Shown in pieces: positions 46,681-59,615 of a DNA stretch of 64,000 nucleotides. This stretch comes from Malurus cyaneus samueli (Eukaryota > Chordata > Aves > Passeriformes > Maluridae). A program made the position numbers and the translations under genes. The stretch spans positions 12,111,030 through 12,175,029 of the forward strand of contig CM019238.1 in the NCBI GenBank assembly GCA_009741485.1, read 5' to 3'. The number at the start of each line of letters is the position of its first letter. Within the stretch, counting starts at the first letter, position 1. Under the pieces are notes generated by a model. The model had not been told where the DNA came from. It saw only the letters and a list, made by a program, of their open reading frames with translations, and did no database searches.

Positions 46681-49600
46681 GATTAAAAAGGCAGAAAGTG
46701 TACAATTCAAAACAAACCCCAATAAACCAAACTTGTTACCAGTAGTCAAAATTCTGCTGAGTGGTGAAGAAAAGGGGGCATGCAGCAGTCAAGGTGGTTT
46801 TCAATGACAAAAGTCCATTTGGCTTCTACTGATAAGACGCTCATTTCTTCCTCAGTGAATGAGAATAAAACACTGGCACCATGTGAAGCATGTTGGATGT
46901 GAGTTGGTTGGTATGACTGTTAACAGTTGGGGCTAATATTTGTCACTAAATTAAAATATTGGCAACTGCACAAGGAAGAGGAGAGCATCTCTTGCTCAGT
47001 CTTGCTGGTTGGTTATGCTCCCTTCTTTAGTTCTGCTGAGTTTATACATGAACTAATAATTTAATTATTACAAGAAATGTATGACATGGCCATAACCATG
47101 GTTGGTAGAAGTGTTTCAATTTGTTATGATCCTAGACCAGATTCGGGCTCTTCTGGAGATCTTTTTCCAGCATGGCGATCCTTGGTTTTTTAACAGGACT
47201 TTCCTTCTTTTCTCTGCAGGATTCTGGGGCAGACATCTGGGATGGCTTAAGGAACTGGATAAACTTTGGGTCCCCTTGAGGGACTAGCAAAGAGCTTCTA
47301 GCCTTTGAAGTCACAAATTCATACTTTTGTCACTGAGTTCTCAAAAATTGACCTGTTTGTCCCTCTCTCTCAAGATTCAAAATGGAAGGGACTCCTTTGG
47401 AGAAGCAGCAGGTTGGCTTTGATGCCATTCAAGACAACAGAGTTTTTGTTCAGTTGATGTGTTTGAGGCCTGCCTACTTCTGATTTTAACTGTTCTTAAA
47501 ATATTTCCACACTAACAATGCGGAATATTAGCATGCATAAATCTGCAGGGCTTGCTGAAACAGTTTGCCTATAGTTTCATTGACCTTGACAGCAATAAAC
47601 AGTAGTGTTTCCAGAGGGAAAACTGAGTTTCTCTGTATGTTTCTTGGTTCAAGATTTTTTTCCACTATGGTCCGTTAAAATTTGTTTTATCGCCTATGTG
47701 ACACGGTGACTGATGCTGAAAATCTCTGATGTCTTTTGGAAATGCAATAGAAGCAATTTCCAGCCCATGTCGCAGGAAATTTGCATGTTCCAATGAATAA
47801 AAATTAAGATGAAAGCAGGATGTGTGGGAAGACCTGGTAGTGACAGAATCATTCCCAGCTGCTTTCTTGGTTGCAGAGTAATCACAAAACGAGGAATTTT
47901 ACCAATCTTGTTTAAATCCTCATCACCAGATTTTGAAAGGATGTGACCACTGCCAGCTGCCTTGTTCTGTACCTCTGTAAAACTCATGATTAGGCTCTGA
48001 CCAGAAAACAAACCTCAGTGAGAAAGAACAGTCAGCAAACCCCTAAAGTCTGCTGTCTGCAGAGTGCTCTTTATTAAATGAGCTGGCTTTGTTTTAATGT
48101 TGTTCAGGAAAAGCTACCTTTGGGGGCAGAAGGCAGAGTGTAGCCCTGGCCTCTGAAATCAGATCGCACCCTTTTGCCTATCTACTGGGAAAGGAGCAGC
48201 TGAGGATAAAGCTTGCACACAGGCAGCTCCGTATAGTGTTTCAAGGAAAGCTTTGGAAAAGATAAGATTCTCATTTTGTACTTTGACAAAGAGCTGCGCT
48301 GACTGCAGGAGTCACCATGTTACACTCACAGCAAGTACAGCAGTTTTCTGGTGTTGCTGCAGCACGGCCCTACCTCGTTTTATTGCTGTCCCTGGTTGCC
48401 ACATCAGCAGCTCCTGGGAGCTGGCGGTGCTGTGGATGTGCCACCCCAGAGCCTGGAGGCAAAGCATTCATGGGAGAGCTCTCTGAGTCTCTGCAAGCAA
48501 TGGGAACTTAAGGGTCCAGCCAGCCTTTGGTGCTTTTGCTTGAAAATAGTAAACAAGTAAGAGAAATATTATGGGTGTATCTGGTATGCAGTGAAGTTTT
48601 ATATTTGATTTTAGTGATCTTTCGAGTGCTCCACATATCCCCTCTTTGACCAGAGGTTTGCAAACGTGGCCCTGGGAGGTTGCAGGGGTAATTGGCTGGC
48701 AGCCTAGGACTGTATTTAATTAGCAAGGAATGCACCGGCCCTAACTGCATTCCCTGTAGGAGCCACAACCCACATGGCTACAGGTGCTGTCCTGCTCACT
48801 CCTCAGGCCCAGGGACTGCCCTTCCTCAGGCAGGAGTGCTGCATGTTGCAGCTTGTGCTGCCTTTTGAAAATAATACGTTTGGATATCGCTATCAGGACA
48901 AAAGTCTTTCTGTTTTCTGTTTCTTCGTTCTGCCGTGATGGCAGGCAATATCCTTGGATTTAGGGTCCTGCTGCCCTCTTAGTACATGAACCTCTGGTTG
49001 CCATAACCTTGCTGGATTCACATTTTTCAGTGCTTCTTTGATTAACCATTTTGGGACAGCTGGGTCTGACTCTGACTAGCATCAGCTGCTGATCTTTCTG
49101 AGTTCATCTGGAGTTTCAAGTGATTGATACCTCAGAGAATTAAGCTCAAAGTGCACCAAGCAAGACTGCCTAGAGCTAAAATACCCACAGTCAAAGCCCA
49201 TTAACTGAAACGTCTGTGTTTCACTGAAAGTCTCTTTGGAAATCTGAGGCTAATTTTTCCTTTGTTGCCACCATTCTGAAGTGTTCTGCCTTAATACACT
49301 AAGATGTAATATACTCTTCTGCGTTTTTTTTTTTTTTTAAGCAGTCAGATGGCTAATTTCTCCCTTTAGTGCTAACTTCCAAAATAATAAAAAAAAACTT
49401 TTATTTCTATGGTGATTTTAGCTTTATCAGGTGATTGTTTGCCTGGGACATGATTCAGGTAAGCTCCTCTTATGTGCATCAAAGGGTAATTTATGGTTTC
49501 AGTGCATTAAGTTATGTGTTTTGCATCATGGTGGCTCCTCCTAAAGAACAACAGGGACCTTGTAGAACTGTGCTTCTCTCTTTGTTTGTTTTCCTTCTGA

Positions 49601-51129
49601 TCTACACGTGTTTATTTGTAACTATTTTTCAAAAGTTTGTTCCTTTAATTTGCCTCTGTACATCCCTCTTCCTGCATTTTATTTTCTCGATCTCTGTTCC
49701 TTAATGTGTGGGCACTGAGAATACCTGAGCAACTGGAGAAGGAAAAAGAGCTTTGTGAGCTCTTAGCTGGAAATCCCAAGGGATTGCACTGAGATACAAA
49801 CCCTTGAGGGGCACAGTCCAGAAGACTCACACCAGCTGCTGAACAACTCAGGAGCCCCCTGCCTCAGTGCAAGTGTACCATTTGCCTCTATTTTTCATCT
49901 TAATGTGCTCCAAAGCTGAGAATACAAGTGCTGTGGAAACCTTGATTCACCAGTAGCTCATCACAGATTTCCACTGTGCCAGACTGTCACCAGGTTTTTG
50001 TGGACTTCTCCACCATGTCCTTTTATCTTCACTCTTTGCTGCTTTCTCCTCTCTTCTGCTTTTCTGCTGGGCGGTAAAATGAGGGAGCAGGATGTGTGTT
50101 GGGAGGAAAGGGGAGTGTGCACAGGGAGATGGCAGGAGGTGGCAGGAGGGTGGGGTTGCTGGGGATAAGGGACAAGCTGCCTGTCCCTGGCTCGGTGGTG
50201 ATGTAGAGTGTGTGTTGTGCAAGGGTGGAGAAGTGTTGGGGTGATGAACGAGCGTGTTGTGACATGGCACTGGCACAAAGTCCCAGTTAAGTTGGATTTT
50301 CCTTGCAAACACAATGGGGTTAGCTGAATAGGGAATAATTGAAGTTTGAAAATGTCTGGAGGAGAAATGGCATTATTAGGCTTTTTTTAAATAAAAGGGT
50401 GAGCATAATCATAATTGGAAATTTTGGTCCTTTATAGGAATGTAGAATATAAAATCTTTTATTGCAGATGCTATTTAAAAAAAAAAATAACCTGAGTGAC
50501 TTCAGGGTGGAGTTTCTGGTTTTTCCTTTTTGTTTGTTTTGTTTTCCTTGCTGCCTGAGGTAAATTGTTACTTTCATTTGGCTATGGAAAGCAGTTGTTT
50601 GGTTGCCTTTCTTTCTTTTCGTAGAAAGTACTGAAATATTATTGGGGACTGATGAACTTTTTGACCAGTAATGGAAGCAGCTACATTTTCAACCCCTTAA
50701 ATATAAGATAAATGCTACAATTAAGTGCCAAAACATAGGATTGAAATTTTCCTTGGTTTAACTTGAGCTAATGCAATATTCTCTCTCTGCACAATTATAA
50801 GCGTGGTTGCTCTAGGGAAAATGGGGGGAGGGTTGGATTGCAAAGCTCTGCCAGAAGCATCTCCTGCCCTCAGAGAAAGTCTGCTGGAAGGCAGAGCAGG
50901 GCAGGAGAATGCAGAGAACATTCACTGCTCCTTAGTGATGTGCAACACCCGGGCTCACAGCAAAGCACGGAACAACAGGAACTGCCACGCTGTTTCCAGG
51001 AACAGCCAGCAACACTCAGGGAGGGAGGAAAAGGCCAAATACCGAATCATCTTGATTTGGTGCCTCCTCCCAGCTCTGGGTAAGGGTTTGAAAACCCAAA
51101 AGTTTCACCAAAGCTCAGCGTTTATTTGC

Positions 51130-51415
51130 TGTTGATCACATTGTCCCACATGAATTTGTTTAATGCCTTTTAAAATCCATTTTCAGTCTCCACAACCTCC
51201 TGAGGCACTGACTGCCACAATGCAATTATGGATGGAAGGAAAGAGTACTTCCTTTTGGGTGTGTTTGTTTTAAACCTGCTGCTAAATGCCTTTGTTGGAT
51301 GCCCCTTCAGCTTTTGTACTGCAAGAGAAAGTGAACGATTACTCTGCATTTACCTTTTCCATTTGGTGTTTTACAGACTGCCATCATTTCCCTCTGCAGT
51401 CATCTTTTTTTTTTT
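51130..51415 (-). repeat. Old CR1-type LINE relic, antisense
   Basis: 'gagtacttccttttgggtgt', 'ttgttttaaacctgctgcta', 'gccccttcagcttttgtact', 'gcaagagaaagtgaacgatt' and 'accttttccatttggtgttt' follow, in order, a widespread old amniote CR1-family antisense consensus. Heavily diverged. It is followed by a T-rich tract. Confidence 0.6.
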
Positions 51416-52683
51416 TTTCCAATCGAAGCATCTTTCTCTATTTCATTTCTTCTTGCAGTGAAACAGTTCTGTATCTCAAAAAAGACAAATGTGGGCTTTT
51501 TATTACTCCTCTCTTTTTTTTTCTGTTCTCAGAAAAAAAGTGTCAAGGAAACCCTATCCAGGAATGCCATGGTTAAAAGATTTTTTGGTACTTCTTTGTG
51601 CCAAAATAATTAGTTTTTGGCTCTGGGAAATTACCAAAAGATTACCAAGGAAGAGAAAACTGTTCTTGTAACCCTCTCCGGTTTGAGATTGTGTTAATAT
51701 CCAAAATTAGGTAAGAGAATGCAGCAATTAAACACAAGTATCTGGGTTTGAAGCTCTCCTTTGTTGCCAACAAACCTTCCAACTTAATACACAAAAATCG
51801 AGTGAGTGCAAGGAAGTGACAAAACTGGGGCCGGAGAGTTCAGGAAGTTCAGTAAATCAGTCTGTACTGAGCAAGGTCGGCAGCACTAACAGGACACAGA
51901 GAGCAGCTCCAGAGAGAGTGGGGCTCTTTATTCTACTTAGTCCAGAATAGCACAGTACCTTTTATTGTGTCTAAATCTGAAGTGACAGAGGACTAAAAGA
52001 GAGCACATTTTTATTTTAAGTTTCTGTGATCCTATCTGGCACAAATACTCCATCTGAGAGAGGCAAATGCAAATGTCTCCAGATCTGAGCACAACCATCT
52101 GCAGGGAGCACCTCGCTGTCCTTTCAGTCTGGCAAAGTCACAAAGCTCTTCCACCTTGTGCCCTTTTTTCCTACCTTGTCACACTCGAGCTGACTCTTCA
52201 AGACTCTGCACACCTACTTCTTGCTTCCTGCTGTGTCTCAGTTCTTTGGATTTCCCATCTGCTGTGTGCTGTTGCTGCCCTGCACTGTCTGCTCCTGCCA
52301 TCTCCTCTTTCCAGGTCCCTACACAGGGAGCTGCTTTCACAAGATGAGGTTGTGTCCCTGCCTAAGATCTTCCTGGAAACTTGTTTCTCACAAACACCTA
52401 CCAGATACCTCAGGAGATGAGCTTTCACTTCCTCTTCCTCATTATCTATCTTAAAAAAAAAATTGAAGAATGCAAAGATCTTTGTTTTATTTTCCCATGC
52501 ACTTGCTTTTTGCTGAGTTTCCTGCTTAGCTCCCAGTGCTGCTTGGGCCTCTTTTCCCTCCTGTCCCGCCTCGTTGTCTTGTTACCACCCACTCATTAGA
52601 TCATGGCTGAAATTAGCTGGTGAGAGCTGCAGGACGGGTTGATTCCTCTTGCCTCTGCAGCGAGGGCTTGATATGGTTTTTAA

Positions 52684-52724
<41 letters not shown>

Positions 52725-55700
52725 CAACAGTGAAAACAACAAAATAAGCCTTTGTGCAACTGGGGAAATTGAGGTAGGAAGGCCAGGTACCCGTGGAAAG
52801 TGCTGGTGAAGATCTTCAACAGAGCTAGGGAGAGCTGATGTGGCACCAAAGCCTTGTGTTCCAAGTAGATGATTCTGTTCATTTCTGTAACTGTCTTTAA
52901 TGACAAATAATCTTCAGGATTAAATACAGGATTCCTTTGGGGGAAAATAATATTTTGTGAAAATTGCTTATGGTAAAATGCAATGCTTTTATGGCAGAGT
53001 GTTTTCTATAGTATCTTTGAGTGTTTTGGAAGAACTAAATCATCATAAATACGCTCATGTGATAGAAGTGCTTGGTTTCAGTAAGATGATGATGTTATGT
53101 TAAGGATGTGTTAGAACTGTAAATATTCATCCCTAAATGATATATCATATTTCCTATTTGGGACCAGAAAGCTACTTTAGATGCCCTCAGCACAGAGTTA
53201 ACATCCCATAGACTGGTGCTTAATATTTTGGAGACTATCCCTAACTTTTTTTTAAGACCCAAGGTGCCATGCCAGTGGTGGATAGTGGGTGTTCTCAGTG
53301 CAGTGAAATGATGGTGAGGGGTGTAAAGTGACCTGCTGAGCTGAAATCAGAGGGCTGGGGCTCTGTGAGGCTTCTAGCAGGGTCTGCTCTGCTTTGGATC
53401 AGGCAAAAGCAGCATGTGGAGTGCAGTCAGGTTAACTAAACTTTCTCTGTGGGAGATACTTTGAACTCTGCAAGGGAGAATTTCTGTTGCAGGCGAGCCA
53501 CATATATAGTAAAATATCATAACTGTGCCCAGAAATGAAATAGCCAAGTGTGGCTTTTGCTTCATGATAAATCTTGTCAGTTTAGAGCAGGTCCCTAGCC
53601 CACAAGTATTTATTTATTTAAAATAAATGCTGATAGGTAATAGATGAAGCAGTGTGAACTTCTCAGTTGGTGGCACAAATCTGTGCAGCATAGTCTGGGA
53701 AAATGACTCTCCTAACCAGTCCCTGTTGGCTCCAGTCTATTTAAACATATGTATTTTCAGGTTTCAGTTCTGGTAACGATATGCTGCTTTTATGACTCTT
53801 CCTCACAGGCAGAAAGATGTGGTTTTCCTCAGAAGTGGCAATTTTTTAGTCTGTCTTTATATTTTACATTGTAGAATGTAATAAAATCCAAATCCTGCCA
53901 CTTTGCACATTCATTTAATTCATATTGCTGCTTTCCACATCGGTAATACTCTGGATTTTTTTTTTTTTTAATGCTTTTCATCCAAAGATCCCAAGCTGAT
54001 TTGGCCTGATTCCCAGGTACAGCTTAGCAACTCTTAGCATAAGACCAGTAAAAGGAAGTAAAAGGGAATTTCACGCAGTTCTTGGCTGGCTGTCAATTCA
54101 AATGCACCTTCAGTTGGAGCATCCCTGGCCTGTGAGACCCGGCTTCCCATGGCTGTGACTGCCTTGTGCAAGGCTCCTGTCTTGGCCACAAATCCCTGTC
54201 CCATTCTCTTACCCCCCAGAACAAGCTCTGTTGTCTCCCAGTGTTTATGAATGATAATTGATAAATCTTTCTGTGGGAAGAACTTGGCAGGACATCTGGG
54301 GGCTTGGGGCTGGGGGTGCCACCCCATTAATCTGATGTTATTTGTTGCTGGATCAAAAATATGCCCCAGGCTGAAGCACACTTTCAGTTTTGTGTCTCCC
54401 TGCATAGGTATGTGCACAATTTGAATTCCTGTGTCTCATCTTCAAGTTTAGACTAAGACAATTCTCCGGTTTGCTAAACCAGAGAGCGTTTCAGTTTCTT
54501 TTTCAGCAGTCAGAATGTTTTTCAAACTTCTATTCTGAATGTTGTTTTTTCTTTGGAGACACTCTTGGACTTTGAAACTTGTTCTCATATGGAAAGCCTT
54601 GCCTGCCTGGAAATCTGTTCCGGCTTGCTTTGCTGTTCAAAGTGCTGCTTCGTGGGTTCATTTTATGTCTCCTCGGAGACATTTTGTCAGAATTTTGCTT
54701 ATCTACCAGTATTGCAAAACGATCCCCCATCTTAGGCAACCAATCACTTCCTCATCCCCTTCTCAATGGTCTTTAAAGCAAAATGGAAATTAAACTGTGT
54801 CTGCTGTTAGGCAGGTTGTGAATCTGGCTTTCACCTTTGGACTGTGGGCACTAATAGCTCTGCTCACATGAAAACCTCGCAGGAAGAGGAAAGGTGCTCT
54901 GAACTGCACACAGCAAAGGGTTAACACACATCTAGGAGAGAAAGGGAGAAAATCAGGATGGCTGCACTCTGCCCCTTTGCAAAGTGGCTGTTTTTTCTGA
55001 AGTGTGAGGAAGACAGAAGAAAAACCTCAGAGTTGCCCTGAATTATCTTCCTGAGCATACAGCTCTCTCTTTTTGTGGTTAAATATGACAGTTATAGTGC
55101 AGTATTTATGCACAATCAATAAATCAGCAGAAAACGTGCTGCAGTCAGGGCATGTATCCATAGTCTGCTTCTTATACTTTAGCTGAAAATGGGATTCCTG
55201 AATTTGCTGAAGCCAGGGAAAAGAAATTCAGGTGCACATCTCCATGGGAGACTTACACCAAGTCTGATGGCTCACTTGAGGCCATAATGAGGGTTTGCTC
55301 TTTAGCTTCCATTACGGCCTTCCCATCTGCAAACCCATACTCCTGAAAGGCCGTGAAAAGGCAAGTTTTGGATTGGGCTCCCAAATGCTTGAGTGGAATG
55401 ATTGAAGAAAGGAGATGGAGTAAGTGAAAGGGGCAGAAATCTTTAAGGGTGAGTTACAATTTTGTAGAAGTTTGTAGTGTAGTTACAAAACAGGGAGGAC
55501 AAGAAAGGTCCTGCAGAGCAATATCCTGGAAAATACTGGTTTGGGGGTTTTGTTTATGTTTGTTGGTTTGAGGTTTTTTTCTGCTTTGTTTTTCCAGAAG
55601 GGGCTATGTGACACACACTGGCAGAAGCAGCCTGGCCTTTTCTAGTGTCTGGCTTAAGAGCAGCTAACTGCTGACAGGGGAGAATATTTAGCCCTGATAT

Positions 55701-58277
55701 AGCATACAATATCAAAGGACTTGAATTTGCTCAGCTTCTGCCATCTTGAATAGAACTCTGAAGGAGTTGTTACTTAGCACAATTTCTTGCCTTTCATACC
55801 TGAGTCCAGCTGCACACAAATTCTTTAAGTTAACAGGGGATTTCACCTTTCTGAAAGGAGCAGCAATGATCTGCGGCTGGCTAAGAGCTAAAGCCTTCTG
55901 AATTCTCACTGTGGTGCTGAAAATTGCACCTTGCGTGGTGCCAAGCAAGTCCCTTAGCTCTGGTGGCAGCCTATTTTCTTGTGTGATAGGGATCATACCT
56001 CCCAGCTCATGGCGTGGATTAATCCATATTTTTGTAATGATTTAGCAGTGACTATTTCTTCTGTGGCTGGAAGTGTTTTAAATTAAGCAGGAAAGTCATC
56101 AGGGCAGCTGTATTACACGACCAAGATAGGGAGCCACAGCAGCAGAGGTAGGTTTGAAGGGTTTAGCTGTTGATACAGATTTTAAGTAGATAATTTCTGA
56201 CTAATGTATCCAGTGTGCCCCAAATTCAGGTGGCTAATCAGTGCCAAAGCTGAGCACCTTTGGTGCCTAAAGCACTATGGCTACTGTCTCACACGTGTAT
56301 TTCTTGTTCAGGGCAGAATGCAGCTAGGTGAGAAAAAAGTAAGAGATGAAGCAATATAAAAGTGTTAAGAAATTAACTGTTAGTGCTAAAATCCTGTTAG
56401 AGGCAACAGCTTAGATGTTAAGCTGTGTTAGGACGAGAAACAGAAAAAAAAAATACCAGCACAACAGGGGAAAATGCCACTGATCTGTTTGGTTCAAAAA
56501 TTGACTGGAATTATTAATCCAGAATTCTGTTCCTTTTTACTGTGGGATGGAATATCAACACAGAAACTATTTCAAAATATTTAATTATAGGAGAGCTAAA
56601 TCTGCTATGGCTGTTGTGATTAACTTCCTCATAGAGACAATTTCTTTAACTATTGCAGTTGAAGAAATGAAGACAAGTGTATTTTCAATTAAAAGCCAAG
56701 AAAAGTTTAAACTTTATAGAGGTGATGAATGTCTGCCGCCACAGCTGCCAGGTAGTCAGCACCACAAACACAAATTGTGTGGAGGAGCAGTAAAAGCTGC
56801 TCTAGCTGCATTCATGCATGTTAGCAACCATGGTGTCTGTAATTTCAGGAATAAAAAGTATCTCATTAAATTAAATAAATCGCTTCCATTGTGCCTGGAA
56901 GATTGCTAGACTTCAGCTCTTGTGGTGTCCAGCTGGAGCAGGATCCAAAAAACAAGATCCTCAACAAAGAAAGAGGGAGAATAAGTGAACCTCGCCTGTT
57001 GCTGCTCTTGGAAAGGTCAACCTGTGACATGGGAAACAGGAGTTTCATCTTGACCTTTAAATACTACGTTTAGATGGGGAAAAGTTGCTTTTAGATATCT
57101 GGAGGTCTGGAATTAAAAAAAAATATGGTGAGGACATGAACTTGTAATTGTTTAGCATTTGGTACAGCCAGTCGAGGAGGCTGCTGGACACGGGGCCGCT
57201 GGGCTGCCAGCTGGAATTGGCTGAGGTCAGCTGGAGGCAGAAGGGAGTCTCTGATCTCATCTGGTTGACATGAGAGCAATGCAAAGGTGGCCTCATCAAG
57301 TTCCCAGTGTCGGGACCTGGCGGTGTTAGGTGGCATCTTCTACCAATAGTTCAGTTTCCATTCAGGCCTTTGCAAATCCTTTCCTGTCCAGGAGTTATCT
57401 TTCTAGACTGACAAGCAGCAGTGCAAAAATACAGTATCTGCATTTTTATCTTATCTATAGAGATTCAAATCCCATTGTTTGAGTCTGGCTCCATTCATGT
57501 GCACTAATCACTTACGTAAAAATATTTATCTGTTTATCCCTCCTGGTATTTCTGCTATGATTGTTAAAATTCAGAAACCTTGATCACCGATATGCTCACA
57601 CATACACAGATTACAGAGAGGGCCTGGATAACAGAATGGAATCTCCAAGTTTGAAAGGCTTTTTTTCAAAATGAACTGCTTTTCAACTATTCATTTACAC
57701 CCTTTTGGTTCAATAGAATTAAATCATGTGACAATTATTATTACTTGAAAAATACCTGAAGTCTTTTTAAAAGACAAACTTATTTTTAAAGCAAATACAG
57801 AGATTTGCGGGTCCTGTGTGCAGGTGTTGGGCTGAGTACGTGTTTGAATTAAATGAGTTTACATCTCTGATTATTCTGATCAAAATAGGTAATGGTATCT
57901 TTACCATCATTCATATTTTGTAATGCTTTGTAATGGGTCCATTAGAATTCACCTGTGATGTTGTGCAACAACAGTATTGTCCAAGCGCTTCACAGGAATG
58001 GAGTGAGAACTGAAACTAATTCTGCCTGCTCTTGAAATGAATGGCAAAAAAATACATGGAAAAAGCCTTTGAATTTAAAAGCACTGGAAAATATTATCAG
58101 TTTCTTTATTATTTTAAAGTAAGATCCATGTTGACAGTGCTGCTTTTGTGTGTTTTGGATTTACTCCTGGAAGCAAACAAGCATTCATGAGTGGACATAG
58201 TGCTAAATGTTTCCTCAGTCCCCTTTCCCTTATCTGGTTACTGTCGGTGGTGGCTGCCGGGCCCATTGGAGAACACC
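51416..58277. other. Gene-free interval, right part
   Basis: Contains a 33-nt poly(A) tract (52690-52722) and a 120-codon ATG frame (56547-56909) with no recognised homology. A GC-richer patch at about 57165-57330 is not a convincing CpG island. No gene supported. Confidence 0.5.
52690..52722. repeat. 33-nt poly(A) tract
   Basis: Uninterrupted A run. No recognisable retroposed gene upstream, so it may be a bare simple repeat or the tail of an element too diverged to identify. Confidence 0.95.
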
Positions 58278-58632
58278 CTAAGAGGAGGTTCAGGAAGGAC
58301 CTTATTTCTCTCTGAAATTACCTAAAAGGGGGTTGTAGCCAGGTGCAAGTTGGGCTCTTCTCCCAGGCAGCCAGTAGCAGGACAAGGGAACATGGTCTTG
58401 AGTTGTACCAGGGGAGGTTTAGGTTGAACAACAGGAGGAATTTCTTCACAGAAAGGGTGATTAGACATTGTAACGGCAGCCCGTGGAGATGGTGGAATCA
58501 CCGTCCCTGGAGGTGTTTAAGGAAAGGCTGGATTTGGCACTTGGTGCCATGGTCTGGTTCACAAGGTGGTGTTGGTCCATAGGCTGGATTCGATCTCAGT
58601 GATACTTTCCAGGCTAATTGATTCTGTGATCC
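58278..58632 (+). repeat. CR1 LINE 3' fragment, sense
   Basis: Landmarks in order: 'aggttcaggaaggacctta', 'ggttgtagccaggtgcaag', 'cttctcccaggcagccagta', 'gtaccaggggaggtttaggt', 'ggaggaatttcttcacagaa', 'ccctggaggtgtttaaggaa', and the terminal 'ttgattctgtgatc'. It ends about 270 bp before the INTS6L CpG island. Confidence 0.95.
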
Positions 58633-59110
58633 CTCCTTCCAGAGAATACTTTATTTATTAATTTAATTATTTTTAAATCTGAGTGGTAGGAAATATTGCA
58701 GGGTTTATGTATTTTCATATTAATTTGTTGCCATCCTGCCTTGATCCAGGCACATTGAGGTGCCCTGTCGGGGTGTGATGCCCAGAACCAAGCACTGCCT
58801 GTGGGAGACGGCTGTTACCTGACCTGGGAAAGGATCGCACGTGGAGGGCTGGGGATTTAGTGCTTAAGTGAAACCTCTGGAGACCAGAAACAGGGGAGAT
58901 TATGTCACCGGGTGAGCAGCTGAGAGGCTTCGCTCGGCTCCCAAGGGCCAGCGCACAGCTCCCGCACTCCCCGCAGCCCCGCGGGGCTCCCCAGGCAGCG
59001 AGGGCTGCGCGGACCAAGGGGAGGCGGCGGCGGGGAGGTGTGAGGCGGCGGCGCGGTGACTCAGCCGCGGCTACCGGGAGGTACCGGGGCCACACGGAGG
59101 GACGGCCACC

Positions 59111-59161
59111 GACCGTGAGGAACCCCCCCGACCGTGAGGAACCGCCCGACCGTGAGGAACC
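59111..59161. repeat. Three-copy tandem repeat in INTS6L promoter
   Basis: GACCGTGAGGAACC occurs at 59111-59124, 59130-59143 and 59148-59161, with C/G-rich spacers, giving periods of 19 and 18 bp. It lies about 200 bp upstream of the core promoter motifs. Confidence 0.92.
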
Positions 59162-59314
59162 GGCCCACGAGGACCGGGCGGGGCGGCCCCTGGGGGCGCG
59201 GGGCGGGGACCCCGCAGAGGGCGCGGGCGGGCGCTCTGTGTGTGTGCGTGTGTGACAGGTGCGGCGCGCGCGCGCCCGCCGTCACCCCGCTCCCCCCGCC
59301 CCGCGCGCGCCGCC

Positions 59315-59371
59315 ATGAATATGCAAATGCGGGTATAATTGCCAGCCAATGGCGTGCGCGCTGGTCACATG
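59315..59371 (+). promoter_or_regulatory. INTS6L: INTS6L core promoter motif cluster
   Basis: ATGAATATGCAAAT at 59315-59328 contains a perfect octamer (ATGCAAAT) and, over its first 12 bases, differs by one base from the POU-dimer MORE site ATGAATATGCAT. TATAAT follows at 59334-59339, CCAAT at 59346-59350 and the E-box CACATG at 59366-59371. If the TATA-like box works, transcription would start at about 59360-59370. Confidence 0.6.
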
Positions 59372-59504
59372 GTGCTGGTGGAGGCTCAGGGAAGAGAAGT
59401 TGAGTCCGGGCGAGCTCGGGCAGCGCCGCCAGAGCCGAGCGAGCCGCGGGCGAGCGCCGCGCCTCCTCCGCAGGGAGCCCGCCGGCCGGGGCTCTGCCTG
59501 GACC

Positions 59505-59615
59505 ATGCCGATCCTCCTCTTCCTCATAGACACGTCCGCCTCCATGAACCAGCGGGCGTACCTGGGCACCAGCTACCTGGACATCGCCAAGGGCGCCGTG
59601 GAGATCTTCATGAAG
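59505..59615 (+). CDS. INTS6L: INTS6L coding exon 1
   Basis: 37 codons from ATG 59505 to donor ATGAAG|GTGAGT, phase 0. It holds the first strand and MIDAS motif of the VWA domain. An out-of-frame ATG at 59369 would form an overlapping upstream ORF if it is transcribed. Confidence 0.93.

Larger units (their letters stand above)
45524..51129. other. Gene-free interval, middle part
   Basis: Contains an 18-bp duplication (45609-45644) and a probable MIR relic (46580-46680). The 121-codon minus-strand frame at 49947-50312 is Pro/Ser/His-rich, with no recognisable domain. No gene supported. Confidence 0.55.

Noticed and set aside
49947..50312. 121-codon minus-strand frame rich in His, Pro and Ser
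   Set aside because: Two overlapping frames on the same strand are similarly open and compositionally biased; no domain or splice context.
52690..52722. Poly(A) tract as the tail of a processed pseudogene
   Set aside because: The upstream sequence shows no spliced-gene similarity and no target-site duplication was recognised.
54034..54417. 127-codon minus-strand frame
   Set aside because: No recognisable motif, no promoter or exon context, and the length is within chance for this window.
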